Positions 51,690-60,885 of a stretch of 64,000 nucleotides of DNA are shown here, piece by piece. The position numbers and the translations under genes were made by a program. Where the stretch lies: NCBI GenBank assembly GCA_009377475.1, contig WHTY01000001.1:95860-159859 (forward strand). Direction: 5' to 3'. The notes beneath the pieces are model-generated. The model had not been told where the DNA came from and ran no database searches. It worked only from the letters and a program-made list of their open reading frames with translations. Every line of letters begins with the position of its first letter. Position 1 is the stretch's first letter. Origin of the DNA: Actinophytocola sp. (GTDB lineage Bacteria; Actinomycetota; Actinomycetes; Mycobacteriales; Pseudonocardiaceae).

Positions 51690-53324
51690 GTGAATGGCCC
51701 GCTGATCGTCCAGTCGGACAAGACCGTGCTGCTCGAGGTCGACCACGACCGCGCGGATGACGCGCGGGTGGCGATCGCGCCGTTCGCCGAGCTGGAGCGC
51801 GCGCCGGAGCACATGCACACCTACCGCATCACGCCGCTCGCGCTGTGGAACGCCCGCGCGGCTGGCCACGACGCCGAGCAGGTCGTCGACGCGCTGACCA
51901 ACTTCACCCGCTTCCCCGTGCCGCAGCCGCTGCTGATCGACGTCGTGGACACCATGGCGCGGTTCGGGCGGTTGCAGATCACCAACCATCCGGCGCACGG
52001 CCTTGTGATGGCGACGACGGATCGCGCGGTGCTCGAGGAGGTGCTGCGGTCCCGCAAGATCGCGCCGATGCTGGGCGACCGCATCGACGACGACACCGTG
52101 ATCGTCCACCCGTCCGAGCGAGGCAGGCTCAAGCAGGCGCTGCTCAAGGTCGGTTGGCCCGCCGAGGACCTTGCCGGGTACGTCGATGGCGAGGCGCACC
52201 CGATGGCGCTGGACGAGACGGACTGGACGCTGCGCGACTACCAGCGGCAGGCGGCGGACGCCTTCTGGGCGGGCGGCTCCGGCGTGGTCGTGCTGCCGTG
52301 TGGCGCGGGCAAGACGCTGGTCGGCGCTGCCGCGATGGCGCAGGCGTCGGCGACGACGTTGATCCTGGTCACCAACACCGTCGCTGGCAGGCAGTGGAAA
52401 CGGGAGCTGCTCGCGCGGACGTCGTTGACGGAGAACGAGATCGGCGAGTACTCCGGTGAGCGCAAGGAGATCCGGCCGGTCACCATCGCGACGTACCAGG
52501 TGCTGACCCGCAAGACGAAGGGCGTGTACCGGCACCTCGAGCTGTTCGACTCCCGCGACTGGGGGTTGATGATCTACGACGAGGTGCACCTGCTGCCCGC
52601 GCCGGTGTTCCGGATGACGGCGGACCTGCAGTCCCGCCGACGACTCGGGCTGACCGCGACGCTGGTGCGCGAGGACGGCCGCGAGGGCGACGTGTTCTCG
52701 CTGATCGGGCCGAAGCGGTTCGACGTCCCGTGGCGCGACATCGAGCAGCAGGGCTGGATCGCGCCCGCCGAGTGCATCGAGGTGCGGGTGACGCCGACCG
52801 AGGCGGAGCGGATGGCGTACGCGACCGCTGAGTCCGACGAGAAGTACCGGATCTGCTCAACGGCGCACACCAAGGTGCCGGTGATCCGCTCCATCGTTGA
52901 GAAACACGCCGGGGAGTCGGTGCTGGTCATCGGGGCTTATTTGGACCAGTTGGACGAGATCGGCGCCGAGCTGGACGCGCCGGTGATCAAGGGCTCCACC
53001 CGCAATGCCGAGCGGGAGCGGCTGTTCGAGGCGTTCCGGCAGGGCGAGATCCCGACGCTGGTGGTGTCGAAGGTCGCGAACTTCTCCATCGACCTGCCAG
53101 AAGCCGCCGTCGCGGTGCAGATCTCGGGGACGTTCGGTTCCCGGCAGGAGGAGGCCCAGCGGCTCGGACGGCTGTTGCGGCCCAAGGCGGACGGTAGGCA
53201 GGCGCACTTCTACTCCGTGGTCGCGCGCGACACCGTCGACGCGGACTACGCCGCCCACCGGCAGCGCTTCCTCGCGGAGCAGGGGTACGCGTACACGATC
53301 CGGGACGCCGAGGACGTCGTCTAA
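51690..53324 (+). CDS. XPB/ERCC3-family DNA repair helicase
   Basis: Superfamily 2 helicase of 544 residues. N-terminal damage-recognition domain (~1-165), then Walker A VLPCGAGKTLVGAAAMAQAS, Walker B/DExH MIYDEVHLLPAPVFRM, RRLGLTATLVREDGREGDVF (motif III), and motif VI QEEAQRLGRLLRPKADG. It matches mycobacterial Rv0861c. A thumb-like ThM region after the DEVH is present by length. GTG 51690 follows GGGAG. Its 3' end overlaps the sbnH-like gene by 4 bp, marking the edge of the siderophore cluster. Confidence 0.95.
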   Translation: MNGPLIVQSDKTVLLEVDHDRADDARVAIAPFAELERAPEHMHTYRITPLALWNARAAGHDAEQVVDALTNFTRFPVPQPLLIDVVDTMARFGRLQITNHPAHGLVMATTDRAVLEEVLRSRKIAPMLGDRIDDDTVIVHPSERGRLKQALLKVGWPAEDLAGYVDGEAHPMALDETDWTLRDYQRQAADAFWAGGSGVVVLPCGAGKTLVGAAAMAQASATTLILVTNTVAGRQWKRELLARTSLTENEIGEYSGERKEIRPVTIATYQVLTRKTKGVYRHLELFDSRDWGLMIYDEVHLLPAPVFRMTADLQSRRRLGLTATLVREDGREGDVFSLIGPKRFDVPWRDIEQQGWIAPAECIEVRVTPTEAERMAYATAESDEKYRICSTAHTKVPVIRSIVEKHAGESVLVIGAYLDQLDEIGAELDAPVIKGSTRNAERERLFEAFRQGEIPTLVVSKVANFSIDLPEAAVAVQISGTFGSRQEEAQRLGRLLRPKADGRQAHFYSVVARDTVDADYAAHRQRFLAEQGYAYTIRDAEDVV

Positions 53325-54487
53325 CCCAGGAAGACGTGCTCCGGGTGCGGGTGCGACAGGAAGTCGTGGTGGGAGATCTCCCAGCCGTATGCGCCCGCGT
53401 GGCTGAACACCAGCACGTCCCCGGCCCGGATGCGCACCGGGACGTCGCGGGCGAGGACGTCCTTCGGCGTGCACAGCTCACCCACCACGGTGACTGGCCC
53501 GTTCGTGGCGGGGCGCGGCAGGCCTGGCGGCCATGCCTCGACCGGCACCACGGTGAACGGGTGGCTGTGCTGCCACGACACCGGTAGCCGGAAATGGTGC
53601 GTGCCGCCGCGCACCAGCGCGTAGTCGACGCCGTGGTTGCGTTTGACGTCCATTACCTCGACGGCGTACCGCCCGCACGCGGCGACCAGGTACCGGCCGC
53701 ACTCGAAGTCGATCTCGCGCCAGTGCGCCGGGAACGTCGTCACCAGCTCGGCCAGCCCCTCGGCGAAGCGCGGCCAGTCGAACTGCGCGTCGAGGTCAGC
53801 GTAGTTGACGCCAATGCCGCCGCCGACGTTCAGCACCGCGCAGCGCAGGTCGAACTCGTCCTCCCAACGGGTGACGGTGTCGCGGTAGAACCGCAGCAGA
53901 TCGAGGTGCGCGTCGGCGGAGAGGTTGTTGGACAGCGAATGCAGGTGGAACCCGGTGAGCCGCAGGTGCGGCAGTGACCGCGCGGTGGTGACGGCCTCGG
54001 CCAGCGCGGGCTCCTCGATGCCGAACTGCGTCGGCCGCCCCGCCATGGCCACCGTCGCGGTGGGGAACGGCCCGGCGAGGTTCACGCGAAGCAGCGCCTC
54101 GGCGGTGACGCCGTGCGCCGCGGCGACGGCGTTGATGCGGTGCAGTTCCAGCGGGCTCTCGACGTGGAAGCGGGTGACGTTCACGCGGAGCGCGTCGGCG
54201 ATCTCGCGGTCGGCCTTGACCGGGCCGCCGAACAGGAGCGGGACGTCGCCTGCGCCTCGTGCCTTCGCGACCTCGCCGCCGGAGGCCACCTCGAACCCGG
54301 CCACCAGCGGCGCGAGCGTCCGCAGGATCGGGGCGGCGCTGTTGGCCTTCATGGCGTAGAACATGCGACAGCGTTCCGGCAGCGTGGCCACGACGTCCGC
54401 GACGTGTTTCCGCAGCGCAGCAAGGTCGTAGCCGTACCGGCAGACCGGGTCGTCGTCGGGTGCGCGGTGGGTGAGCGGGTCAGTCAT
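53321..54487 (-). CDS. sbnH: SbnH-like type III PLP decarboxylase
   Basis: PLP enzyme of 388 residues, related to diaminopimelate/ornithine decarboxylases. In staphyloferrin B synthesis SbnH decarboxylates citryl-diaminopropionate. The PLP lysine is in MFYAMKANSAAPILRTL. Other motifs: GFEVASGGEVAKARGAG, LTGFHLHSLSNNLSADAHL, AVLNVGGGIGVNYADLDA (phosphate loop) and VTVVGELCTPKDVLARDVPV (active-site Cys). ATG 54487 overlaps the preceding synthetase stop by 8 bp. Last gene of the six-gene cluster. A role in the same pathway is inferred from the gene set. Confidence 0.85.
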   Translation of the reverse strand: MTDPLTHRAPDDDPVCRYGYDLAALRKHVADVVATLPERCRMFYAMKANSAAPILRTLAPLVAGFEVASGGEVAKARGAGDVPLLFGGPVKADREIADALRVNVTRFHVESPLELHRINAVAAAHGVTAEALLRVNLAGPFPTATVAMAGRPTQFGIEEPALAEAVTTARSLPHLRLTGFHLHSLSNNLSADAHLDLLRFYRDTVTRWEDEFDLRCAVLNVGGGIGVNYADLDAQFDWPRFAEGLAELVTTFPAHWREIDFECGRYLVAACGRYAVEVMDVKRNHGVDYALVRGGTHHFRLPVSWQHSHPFTVVPVEAWPPGLPRPATNGPVTVVGELCTPKDVLARDVPVRIRAGDVLVFSHAGAYGWEISHHDFLSHPHPEHVFLG

Positions 54488-56306
54488 GGTCGCTTGGCTG
54501 CGCTAGCGGGTTGGGTACGTGGTGCAGCCGCAGTTCGGTGTCGGTGAGCAGCCTGCGGGTGGTCAGCTTCTCGACCGCGACCGTCGGCTTGCCGACGTCG
54601 AACAGCGCGAACCGCTCGGCTAACTCCGGGAACCGTGCCTGGTAGGCGGCGATGCCGTCGCGCACGATTGTCCAGAACTCGCGCTCGGGCAGCAGCCCGG
54701 CGTCGTCAAGGAACCCGCCAAGTTCACCGAGATTGATGAAGCAGAATGCGTCCAGCAGGAAGTCGGTGACGAGGTCGACGTCGTCGGTCTCCACAAAGGA
54801 GTTCGCGTTGACGTGATGCGGCGGCGGACTGGCCAGCGGCGGACACCCGTCCGGATAGGACAGTAGTGCGCGGCTGAACCGCACGCCGTCGTGGCAGTCC
54901 TTGAGCGCGATGCGTTCCGGCATGCCGTCGCGATGGATCAAGACCATGTTCTGGGCGTGCGACTCGCAGGCCACGCCGTGCCGGAACAACAGATGCAGCA
55001 ACGGGATCACCGTGATATCGACAAGTCGCTGTGTCCACTCACGAGCGCCGTGCTTACGGAACCAGTCGTCGACGAACGGTGTGCCGTCGCGCTCGCTGGC
55101 GGTCAGCGCGGTGAACGGCACCGCGTGTTCGCCGGGTGCGAGGAAGCCATGCAGGCTTTCACGCCAGATGCAGGCCAGCGTGCCGTAAGTGGCGGGCCGG
55201 GCGAACTCGGCCGGTGGTTCGGGCGTGACGGCGCTGCCCATGACCTCGCCGAGGACGATCAGCCGCAGCTCGTCACGCAGGAAGCGGTCGCCGTCGATGA
55301 GCCGTCGAAGCCAGTCCGAGATCGGCGGCGCGTTGCGGACGGTGTGCGGCGCGAGCACGCGGCTGGTGGAGGTGTTGACCAGCGACAACGACAGCTTGAG
55401 GTACGGACGTTCCGGTGCGTCGCGGCATGCCAGTGTGCGGATCGACTGTTGCGCGCGAGAGGCGTGTGGATCCTCGCCGAGCACGACGAGCTGCCTGGTG
55501 CGTAGCTGGTCCGCGAACGCGGTGGCCAGGTGTTCTCGCCATTGCCAGGGGTGGACCGGCAGCAGCGTGTAGTCCGCTGGCGCGAGGCCGTCGGCGCGCA
55601 GTTGGTCGTGAAAGGACGTCGCGATCGGACCGAGCTGCGTCGCGACGAGGTCCGGTTCGGACACGGCGTTCGACAGCGTCACTTCGGTGATCGATCGATG
55701 CGCTGCCAGCCACAGTGGACGGATATCGGCGGCGAACTCCGGTCCGAAGGCCAGGTTGTCCGCCGGGTCGAAGCCGACCCGCGATTTGAACGCGGGGTGG
55801 TAGCGGTGGCCGTCGAGCACGATGGATTCCAGGTGGTCGTAGTCGGCATCACGGAGCAGGTCGCCGCGTTCCTCGGCCACGTACCGGGCCAGCGCGTCGT
55901 TGAGCAGAGTGCGTTCCAGCTCGTCGGCGAACCTGGCCAGGCATTCCGGTTCGGCGAGCAGCGCGTCCCCGGCCTCGGCGAGGAACCGGGTGATCGACTC
56001 GGCTTCCGCGCTGCCGTCCACAACGTGCCGTCGCACCGGCTGCGGGGAGAGCGCGACGCGGTCGAAGCCGAAGCGCCTGCGGGCGCGGAACACGTAACGT
56101 ACCGGTAGTCCGGCGGAGTCTGCGCCGTCCACTACGGACTCACCGTTATCCCCGGTGTGATGGGTGAGCGCGTCTTCGTACACCAGTGACTCCAGCAGTT
56201 GCCGGAACACCCGGCGACGTGCGGCGATAAAGGACGGCGCACGCAGCGCTCGCTCGATCACGTCGGCGGTCGGGTCTAATCCTTCGGACTTGTCCGCAGT
56301 CCTCAT
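54480..56306 (-). CDS. NIS siderophore synthetase (IucA/IucC family, SbnF-like position)
   Basis: ATP-dependent carboxylate-amine ligase, 608 residues. Family motifs: VLDGHRYHPAFKSRVGFDPA (HPxxK), TLLPVHPWQWREHLATAF, SIRTLACRDAPERPYLKLSL, HGVACESHAQNMVLIHRDGM, PERIALKDCHDGVRFSRALL and the IucC-type C-terminal region (FWTIVRDGIAAYQARFPELA). The start overlaps the previous synthetase stop (ATGA). By order it matches sbnF, which adds the second diaminopropionate; the acceptor cannot be proven from sequence. Confidence 0.88.
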   Translation of the reverse strand: MRTADKSEGLDPTADVIERALRAPSFIAARRRVFRQLLESLVYEDALTHHTGDNGESVVDGADSAGLPVRYVFRARRRFGFDRVALSPQPVRRHVVDGSAEAESITRFLAEAGDALLAEPECLARFADELERTLLNDALARYVAEERGDLLRDADYDHLESIVLDGHRYHPAFKSRVGFDPADNLAFGPEFAADIRPLWLAAHRSITEVTLSNAVSEPDLVATQLGPIATSFHDQLRADGLAPADYTLLPVHPWQWREHLATAFADQLRTRQLVVLGEDPHASRAQQSIRTLACRDAPERPYLKLSLSLVNTSTSRVLAPHTVRNAPPISDWLRRLIDGDRFLRDELRLIVLGEVMGSAVTPEPPAEFARPATYGTLACIWRESLHGFLAPGEHAVPFTALTASERDGTPFVDDWFRKHGAREWTQRLVDITVIPLLHLLFRHGVACESHAQNMVLIHRDGMPERIALKDCHDGVRFSRALLSYPDGCPPLASPPPHHVNANSFVETDDVDLVTDFLLDAFCFINLGELGGFLDDAGLLPEREFWTIVRDGIAAYQARFPELAERFALFDVGKPTVAVEKLTTRRLLTDTELRLHHVPNPLAQPSDHD

Positions 56307-57922
56307 GTGCTCACCTGGAAGAGCGGGTTGGGGATGTCTACGTAGAGCGGCCGTTCACCGCGCCCGGCGAATCGGCTGAGCAGGTTGGCCTTGGCAGGCA
56401 TGGTCGGCGCGGTGACGAGTTCGTTCCCTAGCGCGCCACCCTCGCTGCGCAACAGCTCACGTGCGGTCGTCCACAGCGGACGTTCGCCGTGGGCGTGCCT
56501 GCCGATTACGGCGATGAGGTGCCCTAAGTGGTTGGTCACCGCGTGGTACCGCAGCCGCAACCAGGCTTCGTCGTCGGAGTACCACAGTGGACTCTCACTA
56601 TCCACATCGCAGCATCGCGCAGTGCTGACGCTGGTTCCTTCCATGTCGCGCACCCAGAAGCGTTCGGGCCAGCCATCCTCGGTGTGCAGGAGGCTGTTCT
56701 GCACGTGTGCCTCGAAGCTGACGCCCTCGCGCTCAAAGACGTCCAACAGCGGCAGCAGCGACACCCGGAGGTAGCGCCGCAACCACTCCGACGACGAGCC
56801 GCCAGAGCGGCGGATGTCGTCGATCACGGCGGGCACGCCGTCGTTGCGTTCTTCCAGCAGGCCAGCCACCACGCGGGGTGTGTACCGGTCGTCGGTGAGC
56901 TGCCGGAACACCACGGCGGTGTCGGCCGCGAGGTCGTCACCCACCAGAGTGGGGTCGATGGTGCGGTAGCCGGTCTCCAGCAACACCCCGAACCGCTCGT
57001 ACCGCCACCGTGGCCGCAGCCGGGCGACCAACGCGCTCGCGTCGGCGGCCCGGCTTAGGTGCTCGATCGGGTTAGTGCGGACGAAGTTGGTGATCCGCAC
57101 GTGGAGCGGCAGTTTCCAGGACGTCGAGAACGCCGGATCACACACCGTGCGCACCGAGGACGTCGGGTAGACACGGCCGCCACGTTCGCCAAGTGCGATC
57201 ACGGTGCCTGCCGCGATCAACTCGGCCACCCTCGGCATGAGGTAGGCGGCCTGCCATGGGTGCGCGGGCAGCGGTGCGTAGCCGGTTGGCACGTGGCGTT
57301 CGACGTCCGGCGGCGCCCACGGACCAGGCGCGACACGGCGTTCCAGCAGCGCATCCGTGCGAACCGCGAACCAGTGCAGCCGGAAGTCCGCGCCCAGCTC
57401 GGGGGCGTAGCGCGGCAGGTCGTCGCCGAACCCGTCGATGCTTTTCGGGGTGGGGTGGAACGGATGTCCGAAGCGCAACGACTGTTCGGCCTGGCGCGTC
57501 GGGCCGGCGCCTGGCGCGGGTGGCGCGGCCAGGTACCGCTCGGTCGCGGCGGTGCTGCTCTCGATCTGGCGCGCCAGCGCACGACCGTCACCCTCGCCGC
57601 CGACATCACCCCCGCAGACGACGACACCCGCAAGCGTGGCGACCTCATCGAGCAACAGCGTGACGATCTCGCGGTGGCTCACCCGCTGCCGCGCGATGCC
57701 CGGACGCTCGAGCCACACCTCGTCGCCGTAACAGTGATGCCCGCACTCCGAGCGGACGCGCAGCGCGACGACGATGGCGCACTCTCCGCTGAGCGGCACC
57801 CGAACGAGGCCGTCACCCGTCTCGGTGGGGATACGGCCGGACTCCCGCAGGTAGGCGTTCAGCAACCGCTGCTGCGTCGCGTGCTCGGCGCGCTCGCGCG
57901 TGGTGAGTGTCGTGGCGCTCAT
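56303..57922 (-). CDS. NIS siderophore synthetase (IucA/IucC family, SbnE-like position)
   Basis: Protein of 539 residues. Motifs: SLRFGHPFHPTPKSIDGFGD (HPxxK), APLPAHPWQAAYLMPRVAEL, TSSVRTVCDPAFSTSWKLPL, GVSFEAHVQNSLLHTEDGWP, RFWVRDMEGTSVSTARCC and MPAKANLLSRFAGRGERPLY, the last typical of type A/IucA-like synthetases. By order it corresponds to sbnE, which joins diaminopropionate to citrate. ATG 57922; 49 bp separate it from the upstream synthetase stop, the largest gap in the operon. Slightly shorter than usual (~580). Confidence 0.88.
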   Translation of the reverse strand: MSATTLTTRERAEHATQQRLLNAYLRESGRIPTETGDGLVRVPLSGECAIVVALRVRSECGHHCYGDEVWLERPGIARQRVSHREIVTLLLDEVATLAGVVVCGGDVGGEGDGRALARQIESSTAATERYLAAPPAPGAGPTRQAEQSLRFGHPFHPTPKSIDGFGDDLPRYAPELGADFRLHWFAVRTDALLERRVAPGPWAPPDVERHVPTGYAPLPAHPWQAAYLMPRVAELIAAGTVIALGERGGRVYPTSSVRTVCDPAFSTSWKLPLHVRITNFVRTNPIEHLSRAADASALVARLRPRWRYERFGVLLETGYRTIDPTLVGDDLAADTAVVFRQLTDDRYTPRVVAGLLEERNDGVPAVIDDIRRSGGSSSEWLRRYLRVSLLPLLDVFEREGVSFEAHVQNSLLHTEDGWPERFWVRDMEGTSVSTARCCDVDSESPLWYSDDEAWLRLRYHAVTNHLGHLIAVIGRHAHGERPLWTTARELLRSEGGALGNELVTAPTMPAKANLLSRFAGRGERPLYVDIPNPLFQVST

Positions 57923-57971
57923 CGGCCGCGTCCGTTCGCGAGGTGACCGCCCCGAGGTCCTGCGAATGGCG

Positions 57972-59873
57972 TCATCGGCGCACTACCGTTGGCGACAGCG
58001 GATTCGGCACTCGACCGGTGGCGGCAGGCATACTGACGCCGTTGCTCCGACCCGCGCGCAACAGCGGACCCAGTACCTGCCTGCTCGGCCACTCGGGCGC
58101 GTCAAGCAGCACGGCGCGCAGCGTGTCGCGCGCGTCGTCCCGCACCGCCGCGTCGATACCAGCGACGATGACGTCGGTGAGCACCCGCCAGAAGACCCGT
58201 TCGTCCAGCTCGTAGTGCCGGGCGAGCGCGTCCGCGATGCCGTAGAGGTTGACCTGAAAGCCGAGGCTCTGCGCGTAGCCGATCAGGGTTTCCGGCTGGT
58301 CGAGGCACAGCGACTGCGGCGCGCCGGGTTTGATGCGGTAACCCGGATCGGGCGTGCCCGCTGCGGCCATCCACCGCGGGCACAGCCGCACGGTGTCATG
58401 GTCCCGCAGCACGAAACGAGGTGCGCTCGTTGGACGTCTTCGCGTCGACTCGGCAGTAGCGTTGTCGCTCGTCGGGAACACCACGACGACGTTCTGACCG
58501 TGCAGCTCCGGGAGCACGCCGTTGCCAAGGAACGCGAACGTCATGGCGCAGAACGCGGCTGCGAGGTCGCGGAAGAACGCGACCGGGTCCTCGACGCCCA
58601 ACGCGGGCGCCAGCTGGCACCATTCGTGGGCCGCGAGTGCCGCCATTGGCATGGCAATCGTGTCGTCGACAACGACGTCGCCCGGGTAGCGGCGGACCTG
58701 CGCGGCGAGCTGTCCCGGCCGGTCAGCGAACTCGTCAGCGGCGTTGGCGTGCCAGCCGCACCACGTGCGCTCGTCGCACAGCGCGACCCGGCTCGCGAGC
58801 GCCGGATCGGTGCGCAGCAACCAGCGCAGGGTGCGTTGCGCCTTGTCGCCGTTGTCCAGGTAGCGCGGCGGCAACAGACGAGCCGCACCCAAAGTGGCGA
58901 CGCTGGCCGTGCTGCCACCGAGCGGGAGCTTGACGTGGACCGCGGGCTCCGGGGCGGTGACGCTGGCCGGGTCCGCGACGGTGGCCAGGGTGCGGAGCGA
59001 CGCGGTCGGATGGAACCGGCCAAGTACGCAGTCCAACGGCACGACGTCGCGATCGGCGATCTCGTCGGCCCACTCAACCGGGAGCACCCGCTCGAACTGC
59101 CACGGATGCATCGGGATCGGCTGGTACGCGGCAGCGTCCACACCAGACGCCCGCATGGCGTCGGATAGTAGATCCTGTTCGGACTGTCCGAGCAGCAGTG
59201 TGGCGATGGCGTCCGATGTGGTGTCCTCGCCGTGCCGTAGCCGGTCGCGGCGCACGGCGACCCACCGCAACCCGAGCGGTTCCGGTCGCATCGGTCCGTA
59301 GGTGGCCAGCTCCGCTGTCGACCAGCCCGACACCGCGCGGGCAGTCGGGTGGAAGGGCCGGTTGCGCGTCGCCGCGAGTCGTTCTCCGGTCAGCAGTCCG
59401 CCGGTGAGCCGCACCCGCGTGACCCCGCCTGCGCGCGGAGCGTGTTCGGCCAGCGCGGACCATCCCGAGTGCGTGACGTCGGTGTGTTCGACCGCAGCAC
59501 GCAGATCAGCCGCGACCGCGTTCCGCCAAGGAAGGTCGGCGGGGCCGACGAGGCGGTCGAGCACCTGGTGAGGCACCAACTCGCGCCAGGTGCGCTCGGC
59601 CTGGTCACCGGGCCCCGCCCCGCCGCGCTCGACGTTGTCAACGAACCACACCGGCGCGCGGGACAGCCGCCACTCCTGCAACGGACCGCCGTCACGGCAG
59701 CGGAACACCAGCGCACCGCCGGGCACCGGAACCCGACACCACCGCTCCGCCTCGCCGCACGCGGCGCCGGGAACTCCGGGACCGTCGACGTCCAACGCAT
59801 CGGCCGCGCCAGCGACGTTCTCGCTGAGCAGCGTATCGAGCAGATCCCGAAGGACGAGGTCAGCGGCGGCCAT
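57972..59873 (-). CDS. NIS siderophore synthetase (IucA/IucC family, SbnC-like position)
   Basis: Protein of 633 residues. Motifs: ATRNRPFHPTARAVSGWSTA (HPxxR where the other two synthetases have HPxxK), PIPMHPWQFERVLPVEWADE, TASLRTLATVADPASVTAPE, LGNGVLPELHGQNVVVVFPT, and APRFVLRDHDTVRLCPRWMA. The RDHDT motif resembles type B enzymes such as SbnC, which couple alpha-ketoglutarate. N-terminus MAAADLVLRDLLDTLL. It starts 3 bp after the sbnB-like stop region. Function by order and family; not proven. Confidence 0.87.
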   Translation of the reverse strand: MAAADLVLRDLLDTLLSENVAGAADALDVDGPGVPGAACGEAERWCRVPVPGGALVFRCRDGGPLQEWRLSRAPVWFVDNVERGGAGPGDQAERTWRELVPHQVLDRLVGPADLPWRNAVAADLRAAVEHTDVTHSGWSALAEHAPRAGGVTRVRLTGGLLTGERLAATRNRPFHPTARAVSGWSTAELATYGPMRPEPLGLRWVAVRRDRLRHGEDTTSDAIATLLLGQSEQDLLSDAMRASGVDAAAYQPIPMHPWQFERVLPVEWADEIADRDVVPLDCVLGRFHPTASLRTLATVADPASVTAPEPAVHVKLPLGGSTASVATLGAARLLPPRYLDNGDKAQRTLRWLLRTDPALASRVALCDERTWCGWHANAADEFADRPGQLAAQVRRYPGDVVVDDTIAMPMAALAAHEWCQLAPALGVEDPVAFFRDLAAAFCAMTFAFLGNGVLPELHGQNVVVVFPTSDNATAESTRRRPTSAPRFVLRDHDTVRLCPRWMAAAGTPDPGYRIKPGAPQSLCLDQPETLIGYAQSLGFQVNLYGIADALARHYELDERVFWRVLTDVIVAGIDAAVRDDARDTLRAVLLDAPEWPSRQVLGPLLRAGRSNGVSMPAATGRVPNPLSPTVVRR

Positions 59874-59876
59874 GGC

Positions 59877-60884
59877 TCAGTACAGGTCCAGCCACGTGCC
59901 GACCTGCTGCGCCACCGCGCGGCGATAGATCTCGGCGGCACAGGCGATGTCCTCGACTGCCATACCCATCGGGTTGAGCACGATGACCTCGTCGTCGGTT
60001 TCGCGTCCCGGCTTTCGGCCCGCCACGATCTCGCCCAGTTCGGCGTGCAGCCGCTCCCGCGAGAACGAGCCTTCCAGCACGAGCTGGTTGATGATCTTCT
60101 TCTCGCGGTTGCTCTGCTCCCAGTCGTCCACAATGACCTTGTCCGCGTTCAGGAACACATCTTTGTGGACATCCATGATGGACACGTTGCACAGCAACGA
60201 CCCTCGTTTCAACCAGTCACTGTGGATATAGGGCGTGTCGGTCACCGTGCATGGCACGACGATGTCGCCCGCGCGTACCGCGGCCTCCGCGCTGTCGGCG
60301 ACCACAACGTTCACCTCGTGCTCGTCCTTGATCCGCGTGGCCAGCGCGTCGGCTGCCTCAGGTCGCACGTCGAAGAGGTGCACCGTCTCGATCTGGCCGA
60401 ACTGCTGCAGCAGCGCGGTGACCTGCGTCGATCCGATGACGCCGCAGCCGATCAGCGCGACGTCGGTGAAGCCGTCACGCGCCAGGTGTCGTGCGGCGAG
60501 CGCGGACACCGCCGCCGTCCGCCACGCGCTGATCAGATTGCCCTCCAACAACGCGACCGGATAGTTGGTCGACGGGTCATTGAGGACGATGATGGCGCTG
60601 GCTCGCTCCCTGCCCACGCGCTCCGGGTTGTCGTGCTTGCTGCCAATCCACTTCAGACCGGACATCCCAGGATCGCCGACATGCGCTGGCATCGCGATGA
60701 TCCGATCCGCGATGTGATTCCCCGACGCACGCAGGTACGGCTTCAATGGCTGCACGGTCTTGCCCTCGGCGTGCTGCGCCAAGCCGTCCGCCAACGCCGC
60801 GACGTACAGCTCGGACTCATCGCCACCGACGGCGGCGATGTCGCGGCGGTTCAGGTAGAGAATGCGGGGTGCGCCGTCGGTCAT
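59877..60884 (-). CDS. sbnB: SbnB-like N-(2-amino-2-carboxyethyl)-L-glutamate dehydrogenase
   Basis: NAD-dependent enzyme of the ornithine cyclodeaminase/mu-crystallin family, 335 residues, almost the SbnB length. It oxidises the SbnA product to L-2,3-diaminopropionate and alpha-ketoglutarate, both building blocks of staphyloferrin B. Motifs: MSGLKWIGSKHDNPERVGRE (substrate lysine), ASAIIVLNDPSTNYPVALLE, VALIGCGVIGSTQVTALLQQ (Rossmann GxGxxG), VVPCTVTDTPYIHSDWLKRG, and VIVDDWEQSNREKKIINQL. ATG 60884 has AGGAG eight bases upstream. One base separates it from the sbnA stop. Confidence 0.92.
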   Translation of the reverse strand: MTDGAPRILYLNRRDIAAVGGDESELYVAALADGLAQHAEGKTVQPLKPYLRASGNHIADRIIAMPAHVGDPGMSGLKWIGSKHDNPERVGRERASAIIVLNDPSTNYPVALLEGNLISAWRTAAVSALAARHLARDGFTDVALIGCGVIGSTQVTALLQQFGQIETVHLFDVRPEAADALATRIKDEHEVNVVVADSAEAAVRAGDIVVPCTVTDTPYIHSDWLKRGSLLCNVSIMDVHKDVFLNADKVIVDDWEQSNREKKIINQLVLEGSFSRERLHAELGEIVAGRKPGRETDDEVIVLNPMGMAVEDIACAAEIYRRAVAQQVGTWLDLY

Positions 60885-60885
60885 C

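Noticed and set aside
57900..59168. Long plus-strand frame opposite the NIS synthetases
   Set aside because: Antisense to two synthetases with conserved motifs; no recognisable protein.
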